A stretch of 64,000 bases of DNA from JTS-RE37 sp041743975 (GTDB lineage: Bacteria; Bacteroidota; Bacteroidia; Flavobacteriales; Flavobacteriaceae). The stretch is taken from NCBI GenBank assembly GCA_041743975.1, contig JBGTLT010000069.1:66707-130706 (forward strand). The letters run 5' to 3'. The notes under the pieces are model-generated. The model worked only from the letters and a program-made list of their open reading frames with translations. It was not told where the DNA came from and did no database searches. The position numbers were made by a program, and so were the translations under genes. Shown one piece after another: positions 53,682-62,575 of this stretch (position 1 is its first letter; every line of letters starts with the position of its first letter).

Positions 53682-54391
53682 TTCTTCAAATTTTTTAAAA
53701 ATGGCAGGAAGGCTTCCTGGTGTTCGATGTCTTCATATACATCCACATCGTTACGGGGGTCCAGGAGGTGGACCTTTTTGCCACTAAGGTCGGCCAGGGT
53801 ATTCCGCAGCACGGTTTCCCGCCCCCACTCCTTGTTTCTGAATACCGGGTTGCAGGGTTCCTTCATACCCAGCAAATAGTATCCCCCATCGGTTGCAGGC
53901 CCCACAACAACGTCATTTTCCTGTAGTGAACTGAAGGCTGCCCTGATGTCGGTTTCTGAAAGATCGAACAGATCACTTCCAATTATGACGATATGTTTAA
54001 AACCTTCTGAAAAACCTTCATGGAAGGCGTTCTCCATCCGTTCGCCCAGGTCGCTGCCTTTCTGCAGCTTTTTATCGTATATAATATTGTCCCACATATC
54101 ATCCATCCATATTTCCCCGGAATAACACACACGTTTATGCAGATCCAGCTCCCTGGTAATAGCCACGGTGTGCCGTATCAAAAAAATATAGATATCCAGT
54201 GCAGCCCTGTCCCCAATGGTAGCCGCTAACCGCGTTTTGCACTTTCCAGGTTCCGGGTTCCTGGTAAAAATCAGGAGCAGCTTATCATGATCCAACACTC
54301 GATTCAGGGTTTGATTATCTTCAATTTTTTCTAAAGGGATTGCCTGATGATCAGCCAGCCTTTTGGCGTTCCCCTGATCCCGCAACATCAT
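53678..54391 (-). CDS. TIGR04282/DUF2064 family glycosyltransferase-like protein (arsenosugar cluster)
   Basis: The 237-aa nucleotidyltransferase/GT-A-like protein has LLLIFTRNPEPGKCKTRLAATIG (nucleotide loop, residues about 38-60), VIIGSDLFDLSE and DVVVGPATDGGYYLLGMK. This is the TIGR04282 group linked to arsenosugar synthesis and often encoded next to TIGR04283. Its exact reaction is unknown. Its first 40 bases overlap the rhodanese gene, and ATG 54391 adds about 36 residues before the conserved core, so a later start is possible. Confidence 0.87.
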   Translation of the reverse strand: MMLRDQGNAKRLADHQAIPLEKIEDNQTLNRVLDHDKLLLIFTRNPEPGKCKTRLAATIGDRAALDIYIFLIRHTVAITRELDLHKRVCYSGEIWMDDMWDNIIYDKKLQKGSDLGERMENAFHEGFSEGFKHIVIIGSDLFDLSETDIRAAFSSLQENDVVVGPATDGGYYLLGMKEPCNPVFRNKEWGRETVLRNTLADLSGKKVHLLDPRNDVDVYEDIEHQEAFLPFLKNLKK

Positions 54392-54878
54392 ACACCTTAA
54401 TGCCCTTTTTCAACAATTTGCCCCAGCGTTTATCAAAGGCATGCACCGAGTCCGTTTCCCTTCCCTCCCTATTGAAAACAGGGTATCCCCGGTTCTTCCA
54501 TTCAAAAATACCACCATAGAGGTTTTTGACCTGGGTATAACCCGCTTTCTTCAATTTTTCACCAATATTTTCGGAGCGGACGCCAACCGAACAATACACC
54601 ACCATAGCGGTGTTTTTATCGGGAACCTGCTGCAGGACCGTATCTATATGGAATTCACGGTAGCCCACCCAAAAAGCATCCTGCAGGTGGCTAACGGTAT
54701 ATTCTTCTTTTTCCCGGGTATCCAAAAGGACAGGGGAAGGGCCTGTGGCAAGGTCCGAGACGGAAAGGTAGGCAACGCTTCCCTTATTTAACCTTTTAAG
54801 GGTTTTGTCCAACTGGTCCTGCGGGTAAACCGTAACGGCCGTCATCAAGGAAAAAAGGATGTATTTTATCAGGGACAT
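54351..54878 (-). CDS. Exported rhodanese-like domain protein
   Basis: The 175-aa protein begins MSLIKYILFSLMTAVTVYPQ, a signal peptide, then a rhodanese domain (VLLDTREKEEYTVSHLQDAFWVG, residues about 45-130) with active-site Cys in VVYCSVGVRSENI and GIFEWKNRGYPVF. It could carry sulfur or act as a redox-linked thiol protein; the exported location is notable in an arsenic operon. ATG 54878 is supported by a TATCTTTG box 23 bp upstream; ATG 54947 lies beyond that box. First gene of the six-gene operon. Confidence 0.88.
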   Translation of the reverse strand: MSLIKYILFSLMTAVTVYPQDQLDKTLKRLNKGSVAYLSVSDLATGPSPVLLDTREKEEYTVSHLQDAFWVGYREFHIDTVLQQVPDKNTAMVVYCSVGVRSENIGEKLKKAGYTQVKNLYGGIFEWKNRGYPVFNREGRETDSVHAFDKRWGKLLKKGIKVYDVAGSGERQKAG

Positions 54879-54900
54879 ACAATTTGCCGGGTTTGGAAGG

Positions 54901-54908
54901 CAAAGATA
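54901..54908 (-). promoter_or_regulatory. -7 box of the arsenosugar-type operon
   Basis: On the minus strand TATCTTTG matches TAnnTTTG. Transcription would start near 54895, with about 17 nt before ATG 54878. No correctly spaced TTG was found. Confidence 0.5.
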
Positions 54909-54983
54909 CCATTTTGGCATAACTCCTTCCATGGGCCCCAATATCAAAATAAAAAAGTATTTTTAGGGAAAGGTATTCCCATC

Positions 54984-56552
54984 ATGAAAAATATTTGGAT
55001 TTGCATCCTGGGCGGTATGCTCATGGTGTTTGCTTCCTGTAAGGATAAAACCGATACACCAGGGACAGTGCAGGAAGAAGCCACGAAGCCGGCCGTATAC
55101 CAGGAGGCCTACCGGCCGCAATACCACTTTACCCCTGCTGAGAAATGGATGAATGATCCCAATGGATTGGTCTATAATGAGGGGTTATACCATCTTTTTT
55201 ACCAGTACTATCCGGGGGATATAGTCTGGGGGCCCATGCACTGGGGGCATGCCGTGAGCAAAGACCTGGTATTTTGGGAACACCGCCCCATTGCCTTGTT
55301 TCCTGACAACAACGGCTATATTTTTTCGGGGAGTGCTGTTGTGGACATAGATAATACTTCCGGGCTGGGAACAGATGGCCAAACACCCCTTGTGGCAATT
55401 TTCACCTACCACGATAGCAACAAAGAGAAGGCCGGGGGTACAGACTATCAAACACAGGGAATAGCCTATAGCACGGATAACGGGGAGATCTGGGTAAAAT
55501 ACCCCGGGAACCCGGTACTCCCCAATAAAGATGGCATTAAGGATTTCCGCGATCCCAAGGTGTTCTGGCATGAAGGGTCCCAAAATTGGATCCTGGTGCT
55601 GGTGGCCGGGGACCATGCCCGGTTCTATCGTTCCCCCAACCTGTTGGAATGGGAATATATGAGTGAGTTTGGCAGGGACAAAGGTGCCCATGGAGGGGTG
55701 TGGGAATGCCCGGACCTTTTTCCTCTTAAAGTGGAGGGGAGCGGGGAGGAGAAATGGGTGCTCATCATCAGTATCAACCCCGGGGCCCCGAACGGTGGCA
55801 GCGGGACACAATATTTTATCGGGAATTTCAACGGTTCTGAATTTACCAGCAGGCAAAAGGACACCCGCTGGCTCGACTGGGGTACCGATAATTATGCAGG
55901 GGTTACCTATAACAATGTGCCTGATGACGCCAGGATATTTATCGGGTGGATGAGCAATTGGGCCTATGCCAACGAAACACCTACGGAAAAATGGCGCAGT
56001 GCCATGACGGTGCCCAGGAAATTGTCCCTGCGGCAATTCGGGGATACGATTTCCCTGGTCAATTACCCCCTGGAAAGCCTGGCAACCATATTAAAGCCGG
56101 AAGGCGCTAAATCAATCGAAATTGCCCCGGGGGACCCTGAAATTATTCCAAACGCGGATTATAACCAGTCCGAAGTACGGTTCAACACCGTTTCCCGCGA
56201 TTTTACACTGACGTTCAGCAATGACCGGGAGGAGGAATTGGTATTGACGGTGGATGGGAAAGGGAAGGAAGTGCTGCTGAACCGGTCCGCTTCGGGAAAA
56301 ACCGACTTCCAGGAAGACTTTGGGAAGGAGGTGATCCGGATGCCCATTCCCAATTTACCGGAAGGAACGGTGGAGGTTCGGCTGCTGTTGGATGCTTCTT
56401 CGGTTGAAGTGTTTATCAATGGAGGGCAGTATGTGATGACCGCCCAGCTCTTTCCGAATGCCCCGTATACAACCCTGAAAGTTGAAAATACGGGTACTGA
56501 TCCACTGGAATTGGACGGTTTTGAAATAAGTGCAGCCGAGTCCATTTGGTAA
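54984..56552 (+). CDS. GH32 fructan-hydrolase lipoprotein
   Basis: The 522-aa protein begins MKNIWICILGGMLMVFASC (lipobox FASC, Cys19). The GH32 five-blade propeller shows nucleophile Asp58 in WMNDPNGLVY, the transition-state Asp in FRDPKVFW and acid/base Glu in WECPDLFPL, with FSGSAVVD and a C-terminal beta-sandwich (about 370-520). It cleaves fructosyl linkages of levan, inulin or sucrose outside the cytoplasm. No fructokinase, SusCD or fructose transporter gene is adjacent, so it stands alone here. Confidence 0.93.
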   Translation: MKNIWICILGGMLMVFASCKDKTDTPGTVQEEATKPAVYQEAYRPQYHFTPAEKWMNDPNGLVYNEGLYHLFYQYYPGDIVWGPMHWGHAVSKDLVFWEHRPIALFPDNNGYIFSGSAVVDIDNTSGLGTDGQTPLVAIFTYHDSNKEKAGGTDYQTQGIAYSTDNGEIWVKYPGNPVLPNKDGIKDFRDPKVFWHEGSQNWILVLVAGDHARFYRSPNLLEWEYMSEFGRDKGAHGGVWECPDLFPLKVEGSGEEKWVLIISINPGAPNGGSGTQYFIGNFNGSEFTSRQKDTRWLDWGTDNYAGVTYNNVPDDARIFIGWMSNWAYANETPTEKWRSAMTVPRKLSLRQFGDTISLVNYPLESLATILKPEGAKSIEIAPGDPEIIPNADYNQSEVRFNTVSRDFTLTFSNDREEELVLTVDGKGKEVLLNRSASGKTDFQEDFGKEVIRMPIPNLPEGTVEVRLLLDASSVEVFINGGQYVMTAQLFPNAPYTTLKVENTGTDPLELDGFEISAAESIW

Positions 56553-56665
56553 TCCCGGTTGGGAATTAAAGGCCAGGGTTTCTCCCGGCCTGTGCGTTAT
56601 GGCCAAGGTTTGGAATAGGTGATATGCAGGCAGACTTCCTTTAACAATTGGAGCTGCAATGGGGG

Positions 56666-57982
56666 TTAATCTCCTTCTTTCTCGGCCTGGTATTGCACTG
56701 CAACCAGTGTTCGGGCAAGGCTTTCCAGGTCAATTCCCAGCTGCTCCTTGTTAGCCTGCAGTACAATGGTTTTCAACTCCTCTGGCAACGCATCAAACCC
56801 TTCCCGGGCGCCAAGTATCATCCCCGCAATGGCTGCTACCGTGTCATTATCCCGCCCATAATTGATAATAAACTGCATGGTTTTTGTAAAATCCCCTCCT
56901 CCAAATTCAAGGCCGGTAATCAGGATTTCCCAAATTTCCGCCGCATGGAAAGGAATAGCCCGCTCGTTCTCTTCCAGCAGGTTGAACAGGTATTCCTGTT
57001 GGGCCCAATCATTTTTGGATCCGGGAAAAACAGAGGGTACCTTTTGTCCCAGGGAATCCGTAAGCGGGATGGAATCTTTTTCCGGGCGCTCGCGGGTAAG
57101 CCATACATTTTTCCGGGAAGCATCAGCAATAGCAGTGGATATACGGCCAACAAGCCGACTGTCCTGGTAGCGCAGGGGGTCTGTGAACACCGTCGTATTC
57201 AGGATTGAGTCCATACTCGCCGAATGCAATGCCATATTGGTCATTGCGGCCACTGATGCGGTAATATCCCTGGCATAACCGATATCAAAAAGGGCATGCC
57301 GGTAGGCGAGGGTATAGGCGGTTTCAGGATCCGGTGCAACAAGCCCGAACACAGGGGAATACAACATACCTGCGCATGACATCTCCCCGCCATAGAACCG
57401 GTTCAAGGCATCTTGATAGGCCTCAGGACCTTCCTGATAGGCAAGGGTAACCCTTGCCCATTCCCGTATCCAGTCTACCTGTTCCAATTTGCCGGAAAGG
57501 ACATCCGGATCTGATACTATTGCCGGTTCTGCCAGGGCTGTTGCCACGTGCTTGTAATAATCAGTGATGAAGTTTGCAAAATTTCCGGCGGTTATGGCTT
57601 TCGGAAATTTAGCCAGATATGCAACCATAAGGAATTTCCAGCGCGTATCATCGGTGGTAGCACCAGGTCCCAGATTGTGTTCCCAGGTCCCTTCGGGGGA
57701 TTGTTCCCGGGTGGCGGGGGTGAGCCCGGTAATATAGCCATACTTCAGGCGGATGTCCCTCCGGTGCCACATTTCAGTAGAAGCTCCCATAGCGTCTCCA
57801 ATGGCTGATCCTACCAGTGCCCCCAGGACCTTGTCATAGTAGGCATCCTTGTCTATTGTATGGATCCCGGCCCCATACGTGGTTTTATGAGGTTCGGGGA
57901 TTTCCGGAACGGGTTGTTTTTCCTCACAGGAAGTCCAGGCCACGATGGCCATACATGCACAAAAAGTAAATAGATTTTTCAC
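56666..57982 (-). CDS. Exported ADP-ribosylglycohydrolase-family lipoprotein
   Basis: The 438-aa protein has an ARH fold with the metal-binding motifs VGSAIGDAMGASTEMW (residues about 53-68), GATTDDTRWKF (TDDT) and NDTVAAIAGMILGA near the C-terminus. The family removes ADP-ribose from protein or small molecules, and some members act on other glycosides. GTG 57982 gives MKNLFTFCACMAIVAWTSC, a lipoprotein signal with Cys lipobox; a TTG at 58018 would lengthen it and hide the signal. Its exported location is unusual for the family. It sits just downstream of the MTR-kinase-like gene on the same strand. Confidence 0.87.
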   Translation of the reverse strand: MKNLFTFCACMAIVAWTSCEEKQPVPEIPEPHKTTYGAGIHTIDKDAYYDKVLGALVGSAIGDAMGASTEMWHRRDIRLKYGYITGLTPATREQSPEGTWEHNLGPGATTDDTRWKFLMVAYLAKFPKAITAGNFANFITDYYKHVATALAEPAIVSDPDVLSGKLEQVDWIREWARVTLAYQEGPEAYQDALNRFYGGEMSCAGMLYSPVFGLVAPDPETAYTLAYRHALFDIGYARDITASVAAMTNMALHSASMDSILNTTVFTDPLRYQDSRLVGRISTAIADASRKNVWLTRERPEKDSIPLTDSLGQKVPSVFPGSKNDWAQQEYLFNLLEENERAIPFHAAEIWEILITGLEFGGGDFTKTMQFIINYGRDNDTVAAIAGMILGAREGFDALPEELKTIVLQANKEQLGIDLESLARTLVAVQYQAEKEGD

Positions 57983-58032
57983 ACTTTCAGTATTTGAAAT
58001 TTGCGATTCAGGGATCAATTCCTATCCATTAT

Positions 58033-59034
58033 TCAGGGAAGGACCATCTTCCGGGCCAGGGACAAAAGGTATTCTTTTTCCTCCAGGTCCCGCTTTATCG
58101 GTAATTGCGCCAGGCCAATGATCCGCCGGATGATTTCCGTCCCTGCTAGCTGCTCCACCAATTTGGTATCGACAGTGTGCCGGTATGTCGCAAGGATAGC
58201 TTGTACGGTATCCGTCTTCATAGTGGCCATCAGGATATGTGCCGCCATGACCCCAATGTCAAATTCCGCGAACCCCATAAAACTGAATTCGGGGTCTATG
58301 ATACAGGCCTTCTCTTTGCGGCCCATCCAGCTGCCCGGGTAATAGTCGCCATGCAGGAGGGTATCCCCGGGGGAAAGGTACTGGATTCCCAGGGTGTCCA
58401 CAGTTTCCTTTAGGGCGCTGTCTTTTTTATAGGGCAAGGAGAGCTGTTGCAGGCCGGGTTGTACCTGGTCTAGCTGAAACCCATTTTCCTCCATAAAGGG
58501 CAGGACAAAGATATGCCGGTGGTTTAATTCCCGGAGGAGACGGTTATCAGGATAGCCCCGGGGTGCAGGCGTACTGTGGATGTCGGCAAGGAGGCTGATA
58601 AGTTGTTGCAGTAGCATATTGTCGATTGTCCGTGTAGTATAGCTATGCGTCATGTCTTCACAATGCCCCAGGTCTTCCAGCAGCAGCACATAGTGATCAG
58701 GGTCGAACCCCAGCACGGCGGGCATATGGGGATTTTTATTATCCGGGTTTGTGGCCCTGTAAAAACTATATTCTACTGCTATCCTTTCCGGGGGTGCGGC
58801 GATCTCCGGGTATTTCTGCACGTAGGGCCGCGATTGTTTGAGGATAAATGAGCGGGTATTTGTGACGATACGAAGGACAACGTTCATATTGCCCTCGCCA
58901 GGTTTTTCAATGCCCAGGATATTTTCCGAACTGCCCAGCCACTTTTTGGACAGCAGGTAATCCCGGATTACGGAGAGTTCGGTATGGATGTCGAAGAATT
59001 TCAATGGATGAATTTGAGGGTTTCCCCACTGCAA
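58033..59034 (-). CDS. Aminoglycoside-phosphotransferase-fold kinase, methylthioribose-kinase-like
   Basis: The 333-aa kinase-like protein has GEGNMNVVLRIVTNTRSFILKQ (ATP loop), a catalytic segment LLHGDYYPGSWMG (Asp acting as base) and IIDPEFSFMGFAEFDIG (DxD metal site). The GEGN and FSFMGFAEFDIG pattern resembles 5-methylthioribose kinase more than antibiotic kinases. Substrate is not proven: a ribose-like sugar is likely, which fits the ADP-ribosylglycohydrolase gene 50 bp downstream, though that enzyme is exported. Start uncertain: TTG 59034, or TTG 59001 directly before the conserved part. Confidence 0.82.
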   Translation of the reverse strand: MQWGNPQIHPLKFFDIHTELSVIRDYLLSKKWLGSSENILGIEKPGEGNMNVVLRIVTNTRSFILKQSRPYVQKYPEIAAPPERIAVEYSFYRATNPDNKNPHMPAVLGFDPDHYVLLLEDLGHCEDMTHSYTTRTIDNMLLQQLISLLADIHSTPAPRGYPDNRLLRELNHRHIFVLPFMEENGFQLDQVQPGLQQLSLPYKKDSALKETVDTLGIQYLSPGDTLLHGDYYPGSWMGRKEKACIIDPEFSFMGFAEFDIGVMAAHILMATMKTDTVQAILATYRHTVDTKLVEQLAGTEIIRRIIGLAQLPIKRDLEEKEYLLSLARKMVLP

Positions 59035-59115
59035 TATGATGCCCCTTTATCCTGAAAAGTTATTTCAGCATAAAAAGATGCAGTATGGTAACAAAGGGGA
59101 ATTTAGAAATAAAAC

Positions 59116-59340
59116 CTAGGAAGCCATTGGCTTTCCTTTCAACCGTTTCTCAATCTTTCGTTTTTTTTCGGTCAACCGTTTCATAAGGTCCATAAGGTCT
59201 GAGTCCCGGGTCTTTTTATATATTTCGTTTATGGCCAGAATGAGCCTTTTGGCTTCCCTGGAAGCGACGACCCGATCACTGGTCGACATATGGCTTAGGG
59301 TGCTCTGTTCAAAATCCAGAGCTTCTTTGATTAAATCCAT
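59116..59340 (-). CDS. Small conserved-looking coiled-coil protein of unknown function
   Basis: The 74-aa protein is highly charged and helical: a first helix (residues 1-25), a second (30-55) and a basic C-terminal coil (KRLTEKKRKIEKRLKG). It has no signal peptide, Cys or catalytic motif. Codon and amino-acid composition look natural and no opposite-strand frame competes. It is monocistronic between the kinase and DUF1080 genes. Not recognised as a named family. Confidence 0.65.
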   Translation of the reverse strand: MDLIKEALDFEQSTLSHMSTSDRVVASREAKRLILAINEIYKKTRDSDLMDLMKRLTEKKRKIEKRLKGKPMAS

Positions 59341-59603
59341 ATTACTGATTCCTGTTTACGTTTGCGTAAAGTTATCTAATACATCTCAACAATTCATAAA
59401 TCTACGATATGGCGTGCTTATAGGGTAATTGATATTCATTATTTAAGAAAATTTTAAGGAGATTTCCCTTTGGATTTCGTGCGTTTCAGGATGATTTGCA
59501 ATTTTATGGCCCGGGAACACCCGAAAAGCCACGGAATGATCCTTCTATTTTGGTATGGGGCTGTGGTTAATTTTTTATACATTGTGAACTATAAAACAAC
59601 AAG

Positions 59604-60263
59604 ATGATGAAACATAGTTTGCAATGCGTGCTGATCCTGGTCCTCCTGATGGGGGTTTCGTTCACCGCCAATAGCCAGGAGATGAAAGGGGAGTCGGATA
59701 CGGGCTGGATACCCCTTTTTAATGGCAAGGACCTGGAAGGCTGGAAAGTCGGGGAAAATGCGGATACCTTTTCGGTAGCGGACGGTATGATCAAAGTATC
59801 CGGCCCCATTGCCCATTTGTTTTACGCAGGCGATGTGGAGGACCACCATTTTACTGATTTTGAATTCAAGGCGAGTGTTATGACCCGGCCCAAAGCAAAT
59901 TCGGGCATCTTCATCCATACCCGTTACCAGGAGAAAAGCTGGCCGGAACATGGGTATGAGGTGCAGGTGAACAATTCACAGGAAGACTGGAGGCGCACGG
60001 GGAGTTTGTATGCAATACAGGATGTCATTGAAAATTATGCCGTTGATAATGAATGGTATACGGAATATATCAAGGTGGAGGGGAAGCGGATCATCATTAA
60101 AATAAATGATACGGTTGTGGTGGATTATACGGAACCCGAAAATCCCAAACGGGAGGGATCGGGGGTTCACAAGATCCTGAAAGGGGGGACCTTCGCCCTG
60201 CAGGGCCATGACCCGGGCAGTACCGTATTTTATAAGGATATTATGGTTAAGCCGCTGAAGTAG
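59604..60263 (+). CDS. DUF1080 (3-keto-disaccharide hydrolase-like) exported protein
   Basis: The 219-aa protein begins with a signal peptide (MMKHSLQCVLILVLLMGVSF, cleavage near SQE) and is a concanavalin-like DUF1080 domain: WIPLFNGKDLEGWKVG, FTDFEFKASVMTRPKANSGIFIH, GYEVQVNN and FALQGHDPGSTVFYKDIMVKPL. DUF1080 proteins are found with 3-keto-glycoside metabolism and some hydrolyse 3-keto disaccharides; others only bind. No 3-keto-forming dehydrogenase lies nearby. It is the last gene before composition drops to AT-rich at 60.3 kb. Confidence 0.88.
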   Translation: MMKHSLQCVLILVLLMGVSFTANSQEMKGESDTGWIPLFNGKDLEGWKVGENADTFSVADGMIKVSGPIAHLFYAGDVEDHHFTDFEFKASVMTRPKANSGIFIHTRYQEKSWPEHGYEVQVNNSQEDWRRTGSLYAIQDVIENYAVDNEWYTEYIKVEGKRIIIKINDTVVVDYTEPENPKREGSGVHKILKGGTFALQGHDPGSTVFYKDIMVKPLK

Positions 60264-60295
60264 GGTTTGGGAAGGTTTATATCCAACCGCAAAAA

Positions 60296-60350
60296 GGCCT
60301 ATTTGGATTCTTTATTTGAAGATTTATCGGCTTGTACAATGGCTACTTTT
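60296..60350. repeat. Direct repeat, left copy (bounds the AT-rich segment)
   Basis: GGCCTATTTGGATTCTTTAT plus TTGAAGATTT matches 63269-63300 with two differences over the first 31 bases, then weaker similarity (GGCTAC...TTGT) to about 60350. On the minus strand both read as a peptide end with stop (...SNKESK and ...AKEIFK). It lies 10 bp below the Mrr stop. Confidence 0.75.
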
Positions 60351-60359
60351 GTTGCATAG

Positions 60360-61256
60360 TTATTCTCCTTCAAAAAAGTCATTATCCACTTCTTTAACTT
60401 CATAAACAGTTTTCACCTGAACACCTACTTTATATTGATGCATTAAATCCACTAATTTAGCTCCGTCAATTAAGATTATTGAATGGTGTGCTTCTCGAGC
60501 CTTTTTAATGGCAGAATCGTCAAAAGTTGATGTCGTAATAAAAACGCCTTTGCTTGTTTCTCCACTCATTGCTCCGATGAAGTTTCTTATGTCTTTTTCC
60601 CGTACTTTATTTTCATTATAGCGTTTTGCCTGAGTGTAAATTTTTTCAAGTCCGAGTGTGTCTTCGTTTATAATACCATCTATACCACCATCACCTGATT
60701 TTGAAGTTTCGATGAAATCTCCATAGCCCATTCTTTTGAGAAGAATAAGAATTACTTTTTCAAAATAATAAGGGTCGATTTCTTTTAGTTTTTCCAAGAG
60801 TTCTGTTTTAACTTCTGTTTCAATAGTCGAGAATCCAGAATCGATTAAATCCTGTGGAGAAGCATTTTCAACGTTAACTGTGTCAAGCTCGACCTCGTGG
60901 TCTTTTTTACTTTTCACAGATTCTCTATGATTTATAAAATCGTGGTCGTTCTGAAGGTCGTGTAAGGACAGATTACCTAACTCTAAAATTCGATTACCTT
61001 TTTCTGTAATTTGCACCATACCTCTTTTGGGGTAAGAAACAAATTTTGCCATTTTGAGATAAGATTTGCCCCAAAGTATTCTGTCAAGTAAAACGTTGGC
61101 ACCCGAACTTGTCTTTTTGCTGAGGAGTTCTTTTGGTAAATCGGAATAATAATTATCACGAACCCGAGAAGCTAATTCTCTGCTACTTAATGATTCTACA
61201 GTATTTAAAATTTCTAATACAGGTATGAATGTTTCGTGATATTTTGGTAATTCCAT
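60360..61256 (-). CDS. Mrr-type restriction endonuclease (solitary)
   Basis: The 298-aa protein has an N-terminal winged-helix Mrr_N domain (residues about 5-90: LEILNTVESLSSRELASRV, LLDRILWGKSYLKMAKF) and a C-terminal Mrr_cat PD-(D/E)xK nuclease with YYFEKVILILLKRMGYGDF, Asp in GDGGIDGIINED and QAKRY, then KGVFITTSTFDDSAI. Mrr enzymes cut modified or foreign DNA. No methyltransferase or specificity gene is adjacent, so it fits a type IV or DNA-quality role. The gene is AT-rich compared with everything before 60.3 kb, consistent with transfer. Confidence 0.9.
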   Translation of the reverse strand: MELPKYHETFIPVLEILNTVESLSSRELASRVRDNYYSDLPKELLSKKTSSGANVLLDRILWGKSYLKMAKFVSYPKRGMVQITEKGNRILELGNLSLHDLQNDHDFINHRESVKSKKDHEVELDTVNVENASPQDLIDSGFSTIETEVKTELLEKLKEIDPYYFEKVILILLKRMGYGDFIETSKSGDGGIDGIINEDTLGLEKIYTQAKRYNENKVREKDIRNFIGAMSGETSKGVFITTSTFDDSAIKKAREAHHSIILIDGAKLVDLMHQYKVGVQVKTVYEVKEVDNDFFEGE

Positions 61257-61882
61257 TTGGTTTTATTCTAATTTTGACTAGCGTTTAGGTATAGTATAAT
61301 TTTCCTACATAAAAGCAAACTCGTTAGCTTAAGAAATTAATAGAGTTCCTTTATGTAGGGAATTAGGCACAACGTTTAGCCTATGATTTCGACTGGAAAG
61401 TATGCCCCTAAATTCGAGCTGCGAAATCGAGTCATATAAAGATAATAAATTTAAGTTCCTGAGGAGGGGTAGGTTGAATCAAAGTAGTGGTAGCAGGTGG
61501 TGCCCTAACCGTACGGTTATCCCCGGAACACTTTAAAGATTCCCGAACCACCTTTTTAAAAATGTTTTTAATGGGACCGGTCCCTAAACCGCCCAGGCGG
61601 TTTCGGGTGAGGTGAAATTCTTTATTTCAATTGAGCAAGCCCCCTCCGGCAGAGTAATCCTTAGTGGCACTAATGCAGCTAACGGTTTGGTTATGAACAG
61701 TACAGGAGCAAACCAGCGTTTGCTTTCCACCACGCAAATATCGAAATCTTTTGGTTTTCTTTTTTCTTTGTCCCACTAAAAAGCAAAATCCAAAAGATTT
61801 TGCGGACTTCATAAAAATACGCAAACTCCTCAATTAAGCCGTAAACCCGTATTATTTATAGGTGTTGTTGTGCTTTCGTGTT
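61257..61882. other. 626-bp AT-rich spacer with motif and repeat debris
   Basis: Contains a GGCACAACGTTTAGC motif (61371-61385), a short GC-rich patch at 61500-61560 and copy 3 of the double-hairpin repeat (61583-61613). A 68-codon frame on the minus strand (61627-61833) has strongly biased composition and no start context, so no gene is called. Confidence 0.6.
61583..61613. repeat. Double-hairpin interspersed repeat, copy 3 (truncated)
   Basis: Only the second hairpin and the tail remain: AAACCGC, CCAG, GCGGTTT followed by CGGGTGAGGTG. The stem is perfect, with a G-C pair where copy 1 has its loop edge. Its presence in the AT-rich tail shows the family is not confined to the GC-richer backbone. 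Confidence 0.75.
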
Positions 61883-62146
61883 TTATTTCTCATTTATCAT
61901 TGAATGAATCTCGTTCGCAACTGCAAGACTTTTTTCATCGTCCACATAAATACCAAAAGCTTGTCCCAAAACAGTCCTTATCATTTTTGATATTTGCTCC
62001 ACTGAATGTTTTTTGTTGATATGGAATAAGATGTCCGTTGCTTCAGATTCATAACTTTCCAAATCACTGATTCGGCTTGCTTGGTCGCCAAGCGGATTCC
62101 ACTCGCTTAAAATGTCCTTTAATCTTTCAATATGATTTACGTTCAT
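61883..62146 (-). CDS. Small unknown protein (DUF1871-like, possible immunity-type)
   Basis: The 87-aa protein begins MNVNHIERLKDILSEWNPLGD, then a helical acidic body (YESEATDILFHINKKHSVEQISKMI) and a C-terminal helix. The EWNPLG pattern resembles small DUF1871-type proteins found as toxin-immunity partners, but this is weak evidence. Its ATG overlaps the stop of the upstream gene (62143) by 4 bp, so the two are translationally coupled. Confidence 0.7.
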   Translation of the reverse strand: MNVNHIERLKDILSEWNPLGDQASRISDLESYESEATDILFHINKKHSVEQISKMIRTVLGQAFGIYVDDEKSLAVANEIHSMINEK

Positions 62147-62400
62147 TTGATGTTAGATACAAACTGTGACCTCGTTTTTCCGTTATTTTTAAGTCCATTT
62201 TCCTGGCAATATTTGTCAAGTATTGTTAAGTCCACTTCAACATCATTAACTTTAAGTCCGTTAACCAAGAGTTCTTTTTTAGTTCTGAGATATGATTTGT
62301 GCCATTCCTTCCATGTGTCAAACATACTTTCCCTGTCATCAATCATTGACAAGAATTTTTTCCAGTCCTTCTTTCTATAAAAAGCAAGATTTACCTCCAT
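62143..62400 (-). CDS. Small unknown protein coupled to the 61883 gene
   Basis: The 85-aa protein starting at ATG 62400 (MEVNLAFYRKKDWKKFL) is basic and helical with Trp-rich FDTWKEWHKSYLRTKKEL. An ATG at 62457 would add a Cys/Gly-rich leader that overlaps the GCACAACGTCC motif and looks non-coding. No family was recognised. It is translationally coupled to the next gene by ATGA overlap; the pair could be a toxin/immunity-like or antitoxin-like module (speculative). Confidence 0.65.
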   Translation of the reverse strand: MEVNLAFYRKKDWKKFLSMIDDRESMFDTWKEWHKSYLRTKKELLVNGLKVNDVEVDLTILDKYCQENGLKNNGKTRSQFVSNIK

Positions 62401-62575
62401 TTTTTCAGTGTTACAACATGAAGCACAACGTCCTGTTGCTTCGCCGGGTTTTGACATTGAACTACGTACTTTCTGCCAAAATATTACGAATATTGTAAAA
62501 TAGTTTTTGTTTTATTAACGTGAACGAACAATTTGGCAAAACCGCTATTAGTCGTTCGGTTTTTTATTTAATTTG

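Noticed and set aside
61627..61833. 68-codon minus-strand frame in the AT-rich spacer
   Set aside because: Basic and Cys-biased composition, no recognisable start context, next to repeat debris.
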